Source of the DNA: Myxococcales bacterium
GTDB taxonomy: Bacteria; Myxococcota_A; Polyangia; Polyangiales; Polyangiaceae
Assembly (NCBI GenBank): GCA_016703425.1
Contig: JADJCA010000012.1
Location: 248,001 to 312,000 of the forward strand
Reading direction: 5' to 3'
Length of the DNA: 64,000 nt
Part shown: in pieces, positions 16,126 to 24,451 of the stretch
Position numbering within the stretch: the first letter of the stretch is position 1
How the letters are laid out: every line of letters starts with the position of its first letter
Translations under genes and position numbers: made by a program
Notes under the pieces: generated by a model
The model's database searches: none
What the model was told of the DNA's origin: nothing
The model's input: only the letters and a program-made list of their open reading frames with translations

Positions 16126-19100
16126 ATGTCGAAGAGTCGCTTCGTCGTTGGACGGGGATCGTGGGCAACCGCCGTCGCGTGCATCGCGTTCGTCGCGTGC
16201 AGTTCGTCGCCGAGCGAGCCGTCGGTTCCCGCCGCTTCGGAGGTGCCCGAGGCGGGCACGCCCGACGTTGCGCTGCCCTCTGACCAAGAGGGCGGCGCTC
16301 CTATCGACGCAACGGTCGACGCATCCGTCGACGCTGCGGACGCCGAAGCCCCTGCGCCGACATGCACCGACGGGGTGAAGAATGGCCCCGAGACGGACAT
16401 CGATTGCGGCGGCACGTGCACCGCGAAGTGCGCCGACACGAAGACGTGCGCCGCAGATGGTGACTGCACGAGCACGTTCTGCAACCCGACGACGACGCAG
16501 TGCGTGGCGCCCGCGTGCGATGACACGTTCAAGAACGGAAGCGAGACCGACAAGGACTGCGGCGGGAGTTGCACGACGAAGTGCGAAGACACCTTTGCGT
16601 GCGCCGCCGGCAGCGATTGCAAGAGCGGCTCGTGCAACGGAACGGCGCTGAAGTGCGAGCCGCCGACGTGTGGCGACAGCGTTCAGAACGGCACCGAGAC
16701 AGACAAGGACTGCGGCGGCACTTGCGCCACGAAGTGCGCCGATTCGAAGGTCTGCAAAGTCGACGGCGACTGCCAATCGACGTTCTGCCATCCGACGAGC
16801 TTCAATTGCGTTGCGCCCGCGTGTGACGACGGCTTCGTCAACGGCACGGAGACCGACAAGGATTGCGGCGGTTCGTGCGCGACCAAGTGCGGCGACGATC
16901 TTCTGTGCAAAGCCGACGGCGATTGCACGAGCGGATTCTGTAACCCGACGACGACCAAGTGCGCAGCGCCGGCGTGCGACGACGGCTTCGTCAACGGCAC
17001 GGAGACCGACAAGGACTGCGGCGGCTCGTGCTCGGCAAAGTGCGTCGACGACCTCGCGTGCAAGGTGAGCGGTGATTGCGCTGGCGGGTTCTGCAACCCG
17101 AGCACCCTCAAGTGCGCGACGCCCGGCTGCGGTGACGGCTTCCAAAACGGCAACGAGACAGCGAAGGACTGCGGCGGCGGCACGTGCTCGAAGTGTGACG
17201 ACGCGCTCGCGTGCAAGGTCCACGGCGATTGCGCCAATGGCTTTTGCCACCCACCCTCGCTCTTGTGCGCGTCGCCCGCCTGCAACGACGGCTTCCAGAA
17301 CGGCAGCGAGACGGCACAAGACTGCGGCGGAAGCTGCGGCACGAAGTGCGACGACGGAGCCGGCTGCAACGTGGCTGGCGACTGCAAGAGCAGCGTCTGC
17401 GCCGAGCTGCAATGCCAAACGCCAGCCTGCGACGACGGCGTCCGAAATGGCACCGAGGCCGACGTCGATTGCGGCGGCACGTGCAAGAACTGCCCGACCA
17501 CCGTGCCGACGGTGGGCGATCTGCCGACGCTGAAGGACTCGCTCGCGTTCCTCTATACGGGAGCGAACGCCGTGCAGACGGGGCTCACGGCCACCATCGA
17601 TCCGGTGCGCGTCTCGGTGATTCGAGGTCGCGTGGCGCTCCGCGACGGGACGCCGCTCGACGGAGTCACCGTTTCGCTCAAGAACCGCGCCGAGTTTGGG
17701 ACCACGAAGACGCAGGCGGACGGCGCCTTCGACCTCGTCGTCAACGGCGGCGGCGGCATGACGCTCGAGTACCAGAAGAGCGGCGTGCTCCCGTCGACGC
17801 GTGTCATCGAGGTGCCGTGGCACGACTTCGTCAACGCCGACGACGTGGTGATGGTGCCGCTCGACACGGCGGTCACGACGGTCGACTTCACGGCGCCCGT
17901 CGTGAGCCATCAAGGGACGATGCAGTCGGACGACGCCGGCGATCGCCAGGCGACGCTCCTCTTCACGGAGGGCACCGTCGTCACGATGACGATGCCGAAC
18001 GGCACCACGCAACCGCTGGCGCTGCCGATTCACGTGCGCGCCACGGAGTTCACGGTCGGTCCGAGTGGGCCCGACGCGATGCCCGGGCCGTTGCCTTCCA
18101 CGAGCGGGTACACGTACGCCGCAGAGTTTAGCGTCGACGAGGCGATGGCCGCGGGCGCCAGTTCGGTGAACTTCTCGAAGCCCGTCGTGACCTACGTCGA
18201 CAACTTCCTGAAGTTCCCCGTTGGCTCTGTCGTCCCCGCGGGCTACTTCGACCGCGACAAGGACGCGTGGGTCGGGAGCAAGGACGGTCGCGCCATAAAG
18301 ATTGAGTCGGTCACCGGCGGCATGGCGGATCTCGTCGTCGACAAGGCGCCAGCAGGCATCGCCAACGCCACGCGCCTCGGGCAGCTCGGCATCACCGACC
18401 AAGAGCGCACCGAGCTCGCAGTGAAGTTCGCCGTCGGCAAAGAGCTCTGGCGCGTCGTCGTCGATCACTTCACGCCGTGGGACTACAACTGGCCCAAGGT
18501 GCCTGAGGCGGGGTCGCGGTACCCGAACCTCAAGCCACCGAAGAACCCGAACGGCCTCGTGGCGGACTGCGACGAGTGCGACGGCTCGATCATCGAGGCG
18601 CAGAACCAGACGCTTGGCGAGACCTTGCCGCTGGTTGGCACCTCGGAGGCCCTCCACTACCGGAGCGATCGCAGCCTCGCGCGGCTTCGGAACTCGCTCA
18701 CGATTCCCATCACGGAGGCGACCGTTCCCGCGTCACTCCGCCGCGTTGACCTCAAGATCTCCGTGGCGGGGCGCACGTTCACGCCCTCGATCAATCCGCC
18801 GCTCCAAGCGAACCAGACCTACACCTTCAACTGGGACGGCGTCGACGCGTGGGGCCGCCCGCAGAGCGGCGCCTTCGCGGCGAAGATCAAGGTGAGCCAC
18901 GTCTACCGTGCGCTCTACGCCGAAGGCGGCTCCGGCTTTGGCAACGCCTTCGGCGCGCTCGAAAAGACCAACCCGGCTGGCGCCGGCGGCCCGACCGGCA
19001 TCATCGAAGCCGATCGGACCCGCAACGAGATCAAGCTAAGCCAAGAGCACAAGGGGATCCTTGAGGCCGGCGACGTCAGGCGCACGGGCCTTGGCGGATG

Positions 19101-19359
19101 GTCGCTCTCGAGCCATCACCAATACTTCCCCGACAACAAGGAGCTCCTCTTCGGCGACGGCCGACGTCGTATGGCCGACGCCGTCACGCAGACGTCGTCA
19201 ACTTCCAAGCGCGGGTCGTCGTCGGGTACCGCCACTCGGCGTGGACGATGGGGCCCGACGGCACGATCTACTTCCGCGAGTACCCCTACTACGGCTCACG
19301 CATTTGGAAGCGCTCGCCGCAAGGTGCTGTCACTCCGCTCATCGGAAGCGCGACGATGA
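16126..19359 (+). CDS. giant RHS lipoprotein, N-terminal part (frameshifted)
   Basis: ATG 16126 follows a GGGGG ribosome site and opens a signal peptide with lipobox FVAC. Eight Cys-rich repeats follow (16363-17495), each about 51 residues, built on CxDGxxNGxETDxDCGG and then a C...C pair. Next is a carboxypeptidase-regulatory-like beta sandwich (about 17605-17820, VIRGRVALRDGTPLDGVTVS) and a long beta-rich region leading into GLGGWSLSSHHQYFPDNKEL. From about 19190 this frame turns into Ser/Arg shadow sequence, and the protein continues in the frame of the next entry. The architecture is that of a secreted, surface-anchored RHS/YD protein. Together the two parts would encode about 2450 residues. 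Confidence 0.75.
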   Translation: MSKSRFVVGRGSWATAVACIAFVACSSSPSEPSVPAASEVPEAGTPDVALPSDQEGGAPIDATVDASVDAADAEAPAPTCTDGVKNGPETDIDCGGTCTAKCADTKTCAADGDCTSTFCNPTTTQCVAPACDDTFKNGSETDKDCGGSCTTKCEDTFACAAGSDCKSGSCNGTALKCEPPTCGDSVQNGTETDKDCGGTCATKCADSKVCKVDGDCQSTFCHPTSFNCVAPACDDGFVNGTETDKDCGGSCATKCGDDLLCKADGDCTSGFCNPTTTKCAAPACDDGFVNGTETDKDCGGSCSAKCVDDLACKVSGDCAGGFCNPSTLKCATPGCGDGFQNGNETAKDCGGGTCSKCDDALACKVHGDCANGFCHPPSLLCASPACNDGFQNGSETAQDCGGSCGTKCDDGAGCNVAGDCKSSVCAELQCQTPACDDGVRNGTEADVDCGGTCKNCPTTVPTVGDLPTLKDSLAFLYTGANAVQTGLTATIDPVRVSVIRGRVALRDGTPLDGVTVSLKNRAEFGTTKTQADGAFDLVVNGGGGMTLEYQKSGVLPSTRVIEVPWHDFVNADDVVMVPLDTAVTTVDFTAPVVSHQGTMQSDDAGDRQATLLFTEGTVVTMTMPNGTTQPLALPIHVRATEFTVGPSGPDAMPGPLPSTSGYTYAAEFSVDEAMAAGASSVNFSKPVVTYVDNFLKFPVGSVVPAGYFDRDKDAWVGSKDGRAIKIESVTGGMADLVVDKAPAGIANATRLGQLGITDQERTELAVKFAVGKELWRVVVDHFTPWDYNWPKVPEAGSRYPNLKPPKNPNGLVADCDECDGSIIEAQNQTLGETLPLVGTSEALHYRSDRSLARLRNSLTIPITEATVPASLRRVDLKISVAGRTFTPSINPPLQANQTYTFNWDGVDAWGRPQSGAFAAKIKVSHVYRALYAEGGSGFGNAFGALEKTNPAGAGGPTGIIEADRTRNEIKLSQEHKGILEAGDVRRTGLGGWSLSSHHQYFPDNKELLFGDGRRRMADAVTQTSSTSKRGSSSGTATRRGRWGPTARSTSASTPTTAHAFGSARRKVLSLRSSEARR

Positions 19360-22300
19360 GCGCCGGCTGCGGCGCGGCGGGCTTACCTGGCTCGCAGACG
19401 CAGGTCGCCAACTCCGTCGCCATGGCCATCTCACCACTGGATGGCCTGCTCTACTACGCGCAGGCGGACAACGGCTGTCCCGGCATCCGTCGACTTCGCG
19501 CCGACGGCGTCGTCGAGAACGTCACGGCGCCGAGCACCGCGGGCGTCGAGACCGGCGTCGGCGGCCCCGCGTCCGCAGCGCAGCTTCCGAGCACAGCCCA
19601 CATCGTGTTCGGGGCCGACGGGACGCTCTACATCGCCGCCGGTTTCTCCTCGCAGCCGGTCACAGGTCTGCGCATGACGGGCATCTACACCATCGCGCCC
19701 GACGGAATCCTCCGTCGCCTCACCAAGGCTACCCAGGCGGGAAGCGAGTCGCAGCCGTATTGCTACATGACGGAGCAGAACAACATCCCGCTCGCCAACG
19801 CGACGTGGCCCACCGCGATCAGCTACATCGACGTCGACAAAGACGGGCGCATCCTCTTTTCGCAGCAGTGCTCCATCAAGAAGGTCGAAAACGGCATCGT
19901 CACGACCGTCGCGGGCGCGGGTTACGGCCCCGCCGGTCCGTTCTGCGGGGCGCGCTGCGCCGGCTCGCTCTCCATGGGCGTCAACGCGCTCAGCGCCGAC
20001 GCCAGCGGTCCCGACAAGCCCTACTCTGACGCCGGCGCTCGCGCTGTCGCTTGGGACGGCCGAGGCGGCTTCTACTTCGCGACCGCCGGCGGCGGAACGG
20101 GCTACGGCGAAAGCCAAGGCGACCGCATACGCCACGTGACGGCCGAGGGGATCGTCGAGTCGTACATGGGCGACGGAACCCTCAACATCGCGGACAACAG
20201 CGGGCGGGGCGGCGGCATGCCCGCGTCCGCACTCAAGCCCGGGGTCGACGGCGCGTGGATCGTCGGCGGCATGAAGCTTGGGCCCGACGGCGCGCTTTAC
20301 GTGGGAAACATACTTCCCAACTACCAAGGCGGCGTCATCACGCGCGTCTCGCCCTTCCTTCCTGGCTTCACCGGCGCCGACCTCGCCGTGCCCTCAGAGA
20401 GTGGCAACGAGGTCTACGTCTTCAATTCCGTTGGGCGGCACCTGCGGACGGTCTCGAACACCAACGTGACGCTGCAGACCTTTGGCTACGACTCGGCGGG
20501 AAGGCTCACGTCGATCACCGATCGCAGCGGCAACGTGGTGACGATCGAGCGAAACGCGAGCGGGCAAATGACCGCCATCGTCGCGCCCGGCGGGCAACGC
20601 AACACGCTGACGGTCGATGGCAATGGCTACCTGACCGCCGTGGCGAACCCGGCAGGGCAGGCCTACGCGCTCGGCTATGCGCCCGGTGGCCTTCTCGCGT
20701 CGCTCACCGATCCGCGCGCCGGCGTCCATTCGTACGAATACGACGGGCTTGGGTACCTCGTGAAGGACACCGATCCGGCGGGCGCCGCGACGACGTTGGC
20801 GCGCGCCGCCGACGGAACGGTGACGCTGACAAACGCCCTCGGGCTCACGCAATCGTTCGCCGTCGCGACGGCCGGGAGTCTCACGGAGACGCGTACGAGC
20901 ACGGCGCCATCGGGAGCCATGACGACGACGAGCACGAACACCGCCGGAGTGACGACGTCCACGGATTCCGTGGGCGATACGATGACGACGCGCCTCGCGC
21001 CCGACGCGCGCTTTGGGATGAGTTCGCCGTACGCGTCGAACGTGTCGGTGGCCACGCCGTTGGGCACGGTGACGACGACCTTCTCTCGACAGTTGACGGT
21101 GCCCGATCTCAACAATCCGTTCTCGCTGACGGCGCAGACCGATTCGTTCACGGTGAACGGGCGTACGTCGACGATGACCTACACCGTGGGGACACGCACC
21201 GGCGTCTCCACGACCGCGGGCGGATCTGGCTCGTCGCGGCGAGCGACGATCGTGCTCGATGCGCTGCTGAGGCCTATCCAGGAGACGCGCGAGGTCGGGC
21301 AGTCGCCGGTCACGTATTCGTATCGAGCCGACGGCCTCGTCCAGACGATGACGCAGGGAGCGACATCGACGGCGCTCGCCTACGACAGCGCACGCCGCTT
21401 GACGACGCGAACCAACGCCATCGGTCAACGCGTGAAGGTGACCTACGATAGCGCCGACCGCGTGAGCGCGATGACGTATGCGGAGACCACGCCGGTGGCG
21501 CAGGACCTCGCGACGTTCCAATACGCCTACGACGCGAACGGCAATCGAACGAGCGTGACGATGCCGAGCGGCGCCGTGCACGGGTTCGCGTACGACGCGC
21601 GCGACCTCGTGACGAGCTACACGCCGCCCGACGGCAGCGCAATGGCGCTCGCGTACGACGGCATCAAGCGCCTCTCGCAGCTCACGCTCGGCGACGGTCG
21701 GAACGTCTCTTTCTCGTATGACGCTGCGGGGCGCATGACGGGCACGACGTTCCCCGAGGGCTCAACCACGCGAAGCTACGTGGGCGCGACGGAGCGCTTG
21801 GCGAGCGCGGTGCGGACGCCGACGGCCGGCGCGGCCCAGAGCATCGCGTTCACCTACGCGGGCTCCGCCCTGACGGGCCTTGCGTTTGCGGGGCCCGCTA
21901 CGGGGGCCTATGCCTTCACGTACGACGTTCCGTCGGCAGGGGCCACGAACCTCTGGGTGGCGAGTCGCTCGCTCGACGGCGGGCCGGCGACGCCGTTCGC
22001 CTACGACGCCGACGGCCTCACGACGGTGGAAGGTCCGTTCGGATTGACGAGGAGCGGTCCACGCGGGGCGACGTCCGCGATTCGTATCGGCGCGACGACG
22101 CACTGGACCTACGGCTACGACGCCCTCGGTCGGCGGACATCCCGCGTGCTCAACGCCGCCGGTAGCCGCTACTCGTCGACCTTGAGCTTTGATGCCGGGA
22201 GCCAACTCACGGGCCGCGTCGAGAGCGTCAACGGCGCCGCCGCATCGACGTACGCGTACAAGTACGACGGTCGCGGCCAGCTCGTTGAGGTGAAGAAAGA

Positions 22301-23471
22301 CAACGTCGTCGTCGAGAGCTACGCGTACGACGTCAACGGCAACCGCACGAGCGCCCTCGTGGGGGGGAACCCGGTGACAACGACCTACGACGCGCAGGAC
22401 CGGATCGTCACGCGCGACACGACGGCGTACACCTACGACGCGGCGGGGTTCCTCACGCAGCGGGGGAGTGACACGTTCGTGTACTCGGCGCGTGGTGAGC
22501 TTCTGAGCGCCACCGTGGGGGGAAACACGGTGACCTATGGCTACGATGCCGGCGGGCGCCGCGTGGCGCGCACCGACGGGAGCGGAACAACGGAGTACCT
22601 CTATTCCGACGGCTCGTTCTACGTCACCCACTCGCGCGCTCCCGGTGGCATGGTCACCGAATACTTCTATGACGACGCCGGCCGTCTCTACGCGCTCCGC
22701 CGCGGCGGTACGAACTACTTGGTTGGCACGGACGAAGTGGGCACTCCCAAGATCGTTGTGGACGCGGCGGGCGTCGTCGCCTTAACCGCCGAATACGATG
22801 CGTGGGGCGTGGCCCTCGGCGGTGATGCCAACACATTTGACATTCCGCAGGGCTTCGCTGGAGGCCTTCGGGATGCGACGACGGGCCTCGTACGATTCGG
22901 ATACCGAGACTACGAGCCCGCCAGCGGAAGGTGGACCGCGCGCGATCCGATGGGGTTCTCGGGAGGCACGAATCTCTTCGCCTACATCGCAAACGCGCCG
23001 ACCCTCGTGCGCGACCCGAGTGGTCTAGAGCCGTCGAGCGAGCACTACTGGCGATCCTACGAGTACAGGCTCATCAATAATTTTGAGGCGATCCCCAAGG
23101 ACGCCGCCGAGTACACCGTTGGCATACACGGAGGCGAGAATGGCCAATTCTGGGCGTTCAACCAGTGGGTCTCGCCGGAGGTTCTCGCTGCCATGATCAA
23201 GGGTCGGTTGGGGTTCCGACCGGGCATGCCCATTCGCCTTGTCGCGTGTTGGTCTGGACGAAGCGGCGCTGCGCAAGCACTCGCCAATGCCCTCCTTCGC
23301 GAGACAGGCGTCCCGTCACCCGTGATCGCTCCCGACAATCTCGCGGTGCTCCCGAGCGACGGAAAGGTCTACTCCGGAGTCGAGGGCGGATACGGGGACT
23401 ACGTCCCGATAGTCCCCTCGGGTGACTTCAGGACCTACTGGCCGTCAGTCAACCCTCGCTTGGCGCGCTGA
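19098..23471 (+). CDS. giant RHS protein, C-terminal part with peptidase-like tip (frameshifted)
   Basis: This is the second part of the gene that starts at 16126. True coding begins near 19190; the ATG at 19098 reads the other part's DNA out of frame. The order is: a beta-propeller-like region (about 19200-20400, WTMGPDGTIYF, FGADGTLYIAAG), YD repeats (20455-22760, for example YDSAGRLTSITDRSGNVV), an RHS core ending RFGYRDYEPASGRWTARDP and DPSGL, then a unique tip of about 150 residues (23020-23468). The tip carries VGIHGGENG and RLVACWSGRSG, a His-Gly plus Ala-Cys pair as in clan CD cysteine peptidases; this is an inference. RHS cores usually encapsulate and release such tips. No immunity gene is evident in the 114 bases downstream. 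Confidence 0.75.
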   Translation: MVALEPSPILPRQQGAPLRRRPTSYGRRRHADVVNFQARVVVGYRHSAWTMGPDGTIYFREYPYYGSRIWKRSPQGAVTPLIGSATMSAGCGAAGLPGSQTQVANSVAMAISPLDGLLYYAQADNGCPGIRRLRADGVVENVTAPSTAGVETGVGGPASAAQLPSTAHIVFGADGTLYIAAGFSSQPVTGLRMTGIYTIAPDGILRRLTKATQAGSESQPYCYMTEQNNIPLANATWPTAISYIDVDKDGRILFSQQCSIKKVENGIVTTVAGAGYGPAGPFCGARCAGSLSMGVNALSADASGPDKPYSDAGARAVAWDGRGGFYFATAGGGTGYGESQGDRIRHVTAEGIVESYMGDGTLNIADNSGRGGGMPASALKPGVDGAWIVGGMKLGPDGALYVGNILPNYQGGVITRVSPFLPGFTGADLAVPSESGNEVYVFNSVGRHLRTVSNTNVTLQTFGYDSAGRLTSITDRSGNVVTIERNASGQMTAIVAPGGQRNTLTVDGNGYLTAVANPAGQAYALGYAPGGLLASLTDPRAGVHSYEYDGLGYLVKDTDPAGAATTLARAADGTVTLTNALGLTQSFAVATAGSLTETRTSTAPSGAMTTTSTNTAGVTTSTDSVGDTMTTRLAPDARFGMSSPYASNVSVATPLGTVTTTFSRQLTVPDLNNPFSLTAQTDSFTVNGRTSTMTYTVGTRTGVSTTAGGSGSSRRATIVLDALLRPIQETREVGQSPVTYSYRADGLVQTMTQGATSTALAYDSARRLTTRTNAIGQRVKVTYDSADRVSAMTYAETTPVAQDLATFQYAYDANGNRTSVTMPSGAVHGFAYDARDLVTSYTPPDGSAMALAYDGIKRLSQLTLGDGRNVSFSYDAAGRMTGTTFPEGSTTRSYVGATERLASAVRTPTAGAAQSIAFTYAGSALTGLAFAGPATGAYAFTYDVPSAGATNLWVASRSLDGGPATPFAYDADGLTTVEGPFGLTRSGPRGATSAIRIGATTHWTYGYDALGRRTSRVLNAAGSRYSSTLSFDAGSQLTGRVESVNGAAASTYAYKYDGRGQLVEVKKDNVVVESYAYDVNGNRTSALVGGNPVTTTYDAQDRIVTRDTTAYTYDAAGFLTQRGSDTFVYSARGELLSATVGGNTVTYGYDAGGRRVARTDGSGTTEYLYSDGSFYVTHSRAPGGMVTEYFYDDAGRLYALRRGGTNYLVGTDEVGTPKIVVDAAGVVALTAEYDAWGVALGGDANTFDIPQGFAGGLRDATTGLVRFGYRDYEPASGRWTARDPMGFSGGTNLFAYIANAPTLVRDPSGLEPSSEHYWRSYEYRLINNFEAIPKDAAEYTVGIHGGENGQFWAFNQWVSPEVLAAMIKGRLGFRPGMPIRLVACWSGRSGAAQALANALLRETGVPSPVIAPDNLAVLPSDGKVYSGVEGGYGDYVPIVPSGDFRTYWPSVNPRLAR

Positions 23472-23585
23472 GAAATGAGCTCTGTTTGAGCTCCGTGTCA
23501 CCCGGTGCCCGGCGCGACTTGCCCCCCCCCATTGCCGTCCCCCTCACTCGCCCCTTACCCTCCGCGCCTCACCACGGAGGCTCCC

Positions 23586-24005
23586 ATGGAAGTCCACGCG
23601 TACCTGACCTTTCCCGGTACCTGCGCTCAGGCCGTTCTGTTCTACAAGCAAACCCTCGGCGCTGAGATCGTCGCGTCGCACTCGTTCCGCGGTACGCCGG
23701 CGGCCGAGGGCTTGGCGGCCGAACACCTCGATCGCATCATGCACACGTCGTTCAAGATCGGGCCGACGCTCTTGATGGCCAGCGACACGATGCCCGGTCA
23801 CCCGTACGACGGCATGAAGGGCGTCTCGCTCTCCATCAACACCAAAGACCCCGGCGAAGCGGAGCGCGTGTTCCGTGCGCTCGCCGAAGGCGGACAAGTG
23901 ACGATGCCGCTCGGCGATCAGTTCTGGGGCGCGAAGTTCGGCATGCTCGTCGACAAGTTTGGCATCGCCTGGATGGTCAACTGCGATCTGCCGAAGCCCT
24001 CTTGA
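23586..24005 (+). CDS. VOC-fold protein, PhnB-like
   Basis: The 139-residue protein belongs to the vicinal-oxygen-chelate superfamily, closest by eye to the PhnB/YjdN (3-demethylubiquinone methyltransferase-like) group: MEVHAYLTFPGTCAQAVLFY at the start, GAEIV, FRALAEGGQVTMPLGDQFWG and KFGIAWMVNC at the end. The family members are small cytoplasmic metal-binding or ligand-binding proteins and many have no known substrate. ATG 23586 has a CGGAGG ribosome site; the open frame before it is Pro-rich. The next gene starts immediately after or overlaps its stop, so the pair is probably cotranscribed. Confidence 0.85.
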   Translation: MEVHAYLTFPGTCAQAVLFYKQTLGAEIVASHSFRGTPAAEGLAAEHLDRIMHTSFKIGPTLLMASDTMPGHPYDGMKGVSLSINTKDPGEAERVFRALAEGGQVTMPLGDQFWGAKFGMLVDKFGIAWMVNCDLPKPS

Positions 24006-24028
24006 GCACTCCGCCGGCACCCAAGACC

Positions 24029-24418
24029 ATGAAGCGCGCCCTACGACTCGTGCTGGCCGCCTTCATGGTCTTCGCCGGCGTCATGCACTTTGCACGACCT
24101 GATGGCTTCGTGCGCATCGTGCCGGCGGCGCTTCCCTTCAAGTTGGCGCTCGTCTACGTGAGCGGCGCCTTCGAGATCATCTTGGGGGCGGCGCTCCTCG
24201 CCGAACGAACGCGGCGGCTCGCCGCCTTTGGTCTCATGGCGCTCTTCGTCGCGGTGTTGCCGGCGAACATCAACATGGCCGTCAATCACATCCCCTTCGG
24301 CGAGCTCACGGAGCCGGCCCTCATGTGGGCGCGGCTCCCGCTCCAGGCGGTTCTCATCGCGTGGGCGTACTGGTTCACGAAGCCGGGCGGCGACGCGAAC
24401 CCCAGTCCTCGCCCATAG
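24029..24418 (+). CDS. DoxX-family membrane protein
   Basis: The 129-residue protein has four predicted transmembrane helices: LRLVLAAFMVFAGVMHF, then LALVYVSGAFEIILGAALL, then AFGLMALFVAVLPANINMAV, and a last one near ALMWARLPLQAVLIAWAYW. This fits the small DoxX/DUF417-like group, whose biochemical role is mostly undefined. ATG 24029 gives MKRALRL; a TTG at 24002 overlapping the stop of the VOC gene would add nine residues and is an alternative. Its 3' end faces the RHS gene on the other strand 33 bases away. Confidence 0.8.
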   Translation: MKRALRLVLAAFMVFAGVMHFARPDGFVRIVPAALPFKLALVYVSGAFEIILGAALLAERTRRLAAFGLMALFVAVLPANINMAVNHIPFGELTEPALMWARLPLQAVLIAWAYWFTKPGGDANPSPRP

Positions 24419-24451
24419 CGACGTCTCCGAGCAGGGGGCCCGCGGGGCGCG

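Noticed and set aside
16363..17495. Regular 153-base repeats as a CRISPR-like array
   Set aside because: The units are in-frame coding repeats with similar sequence throughout, no short identical repeats with unique spacers and no cas genes.
15946..18657. 903-residue minus-strand open frame with repeat-like content
   Set aside because: It is the antisense image of the Cys-rich repeats in the RHS lipoprotein; the repeats themselves are explained by the plus strand.
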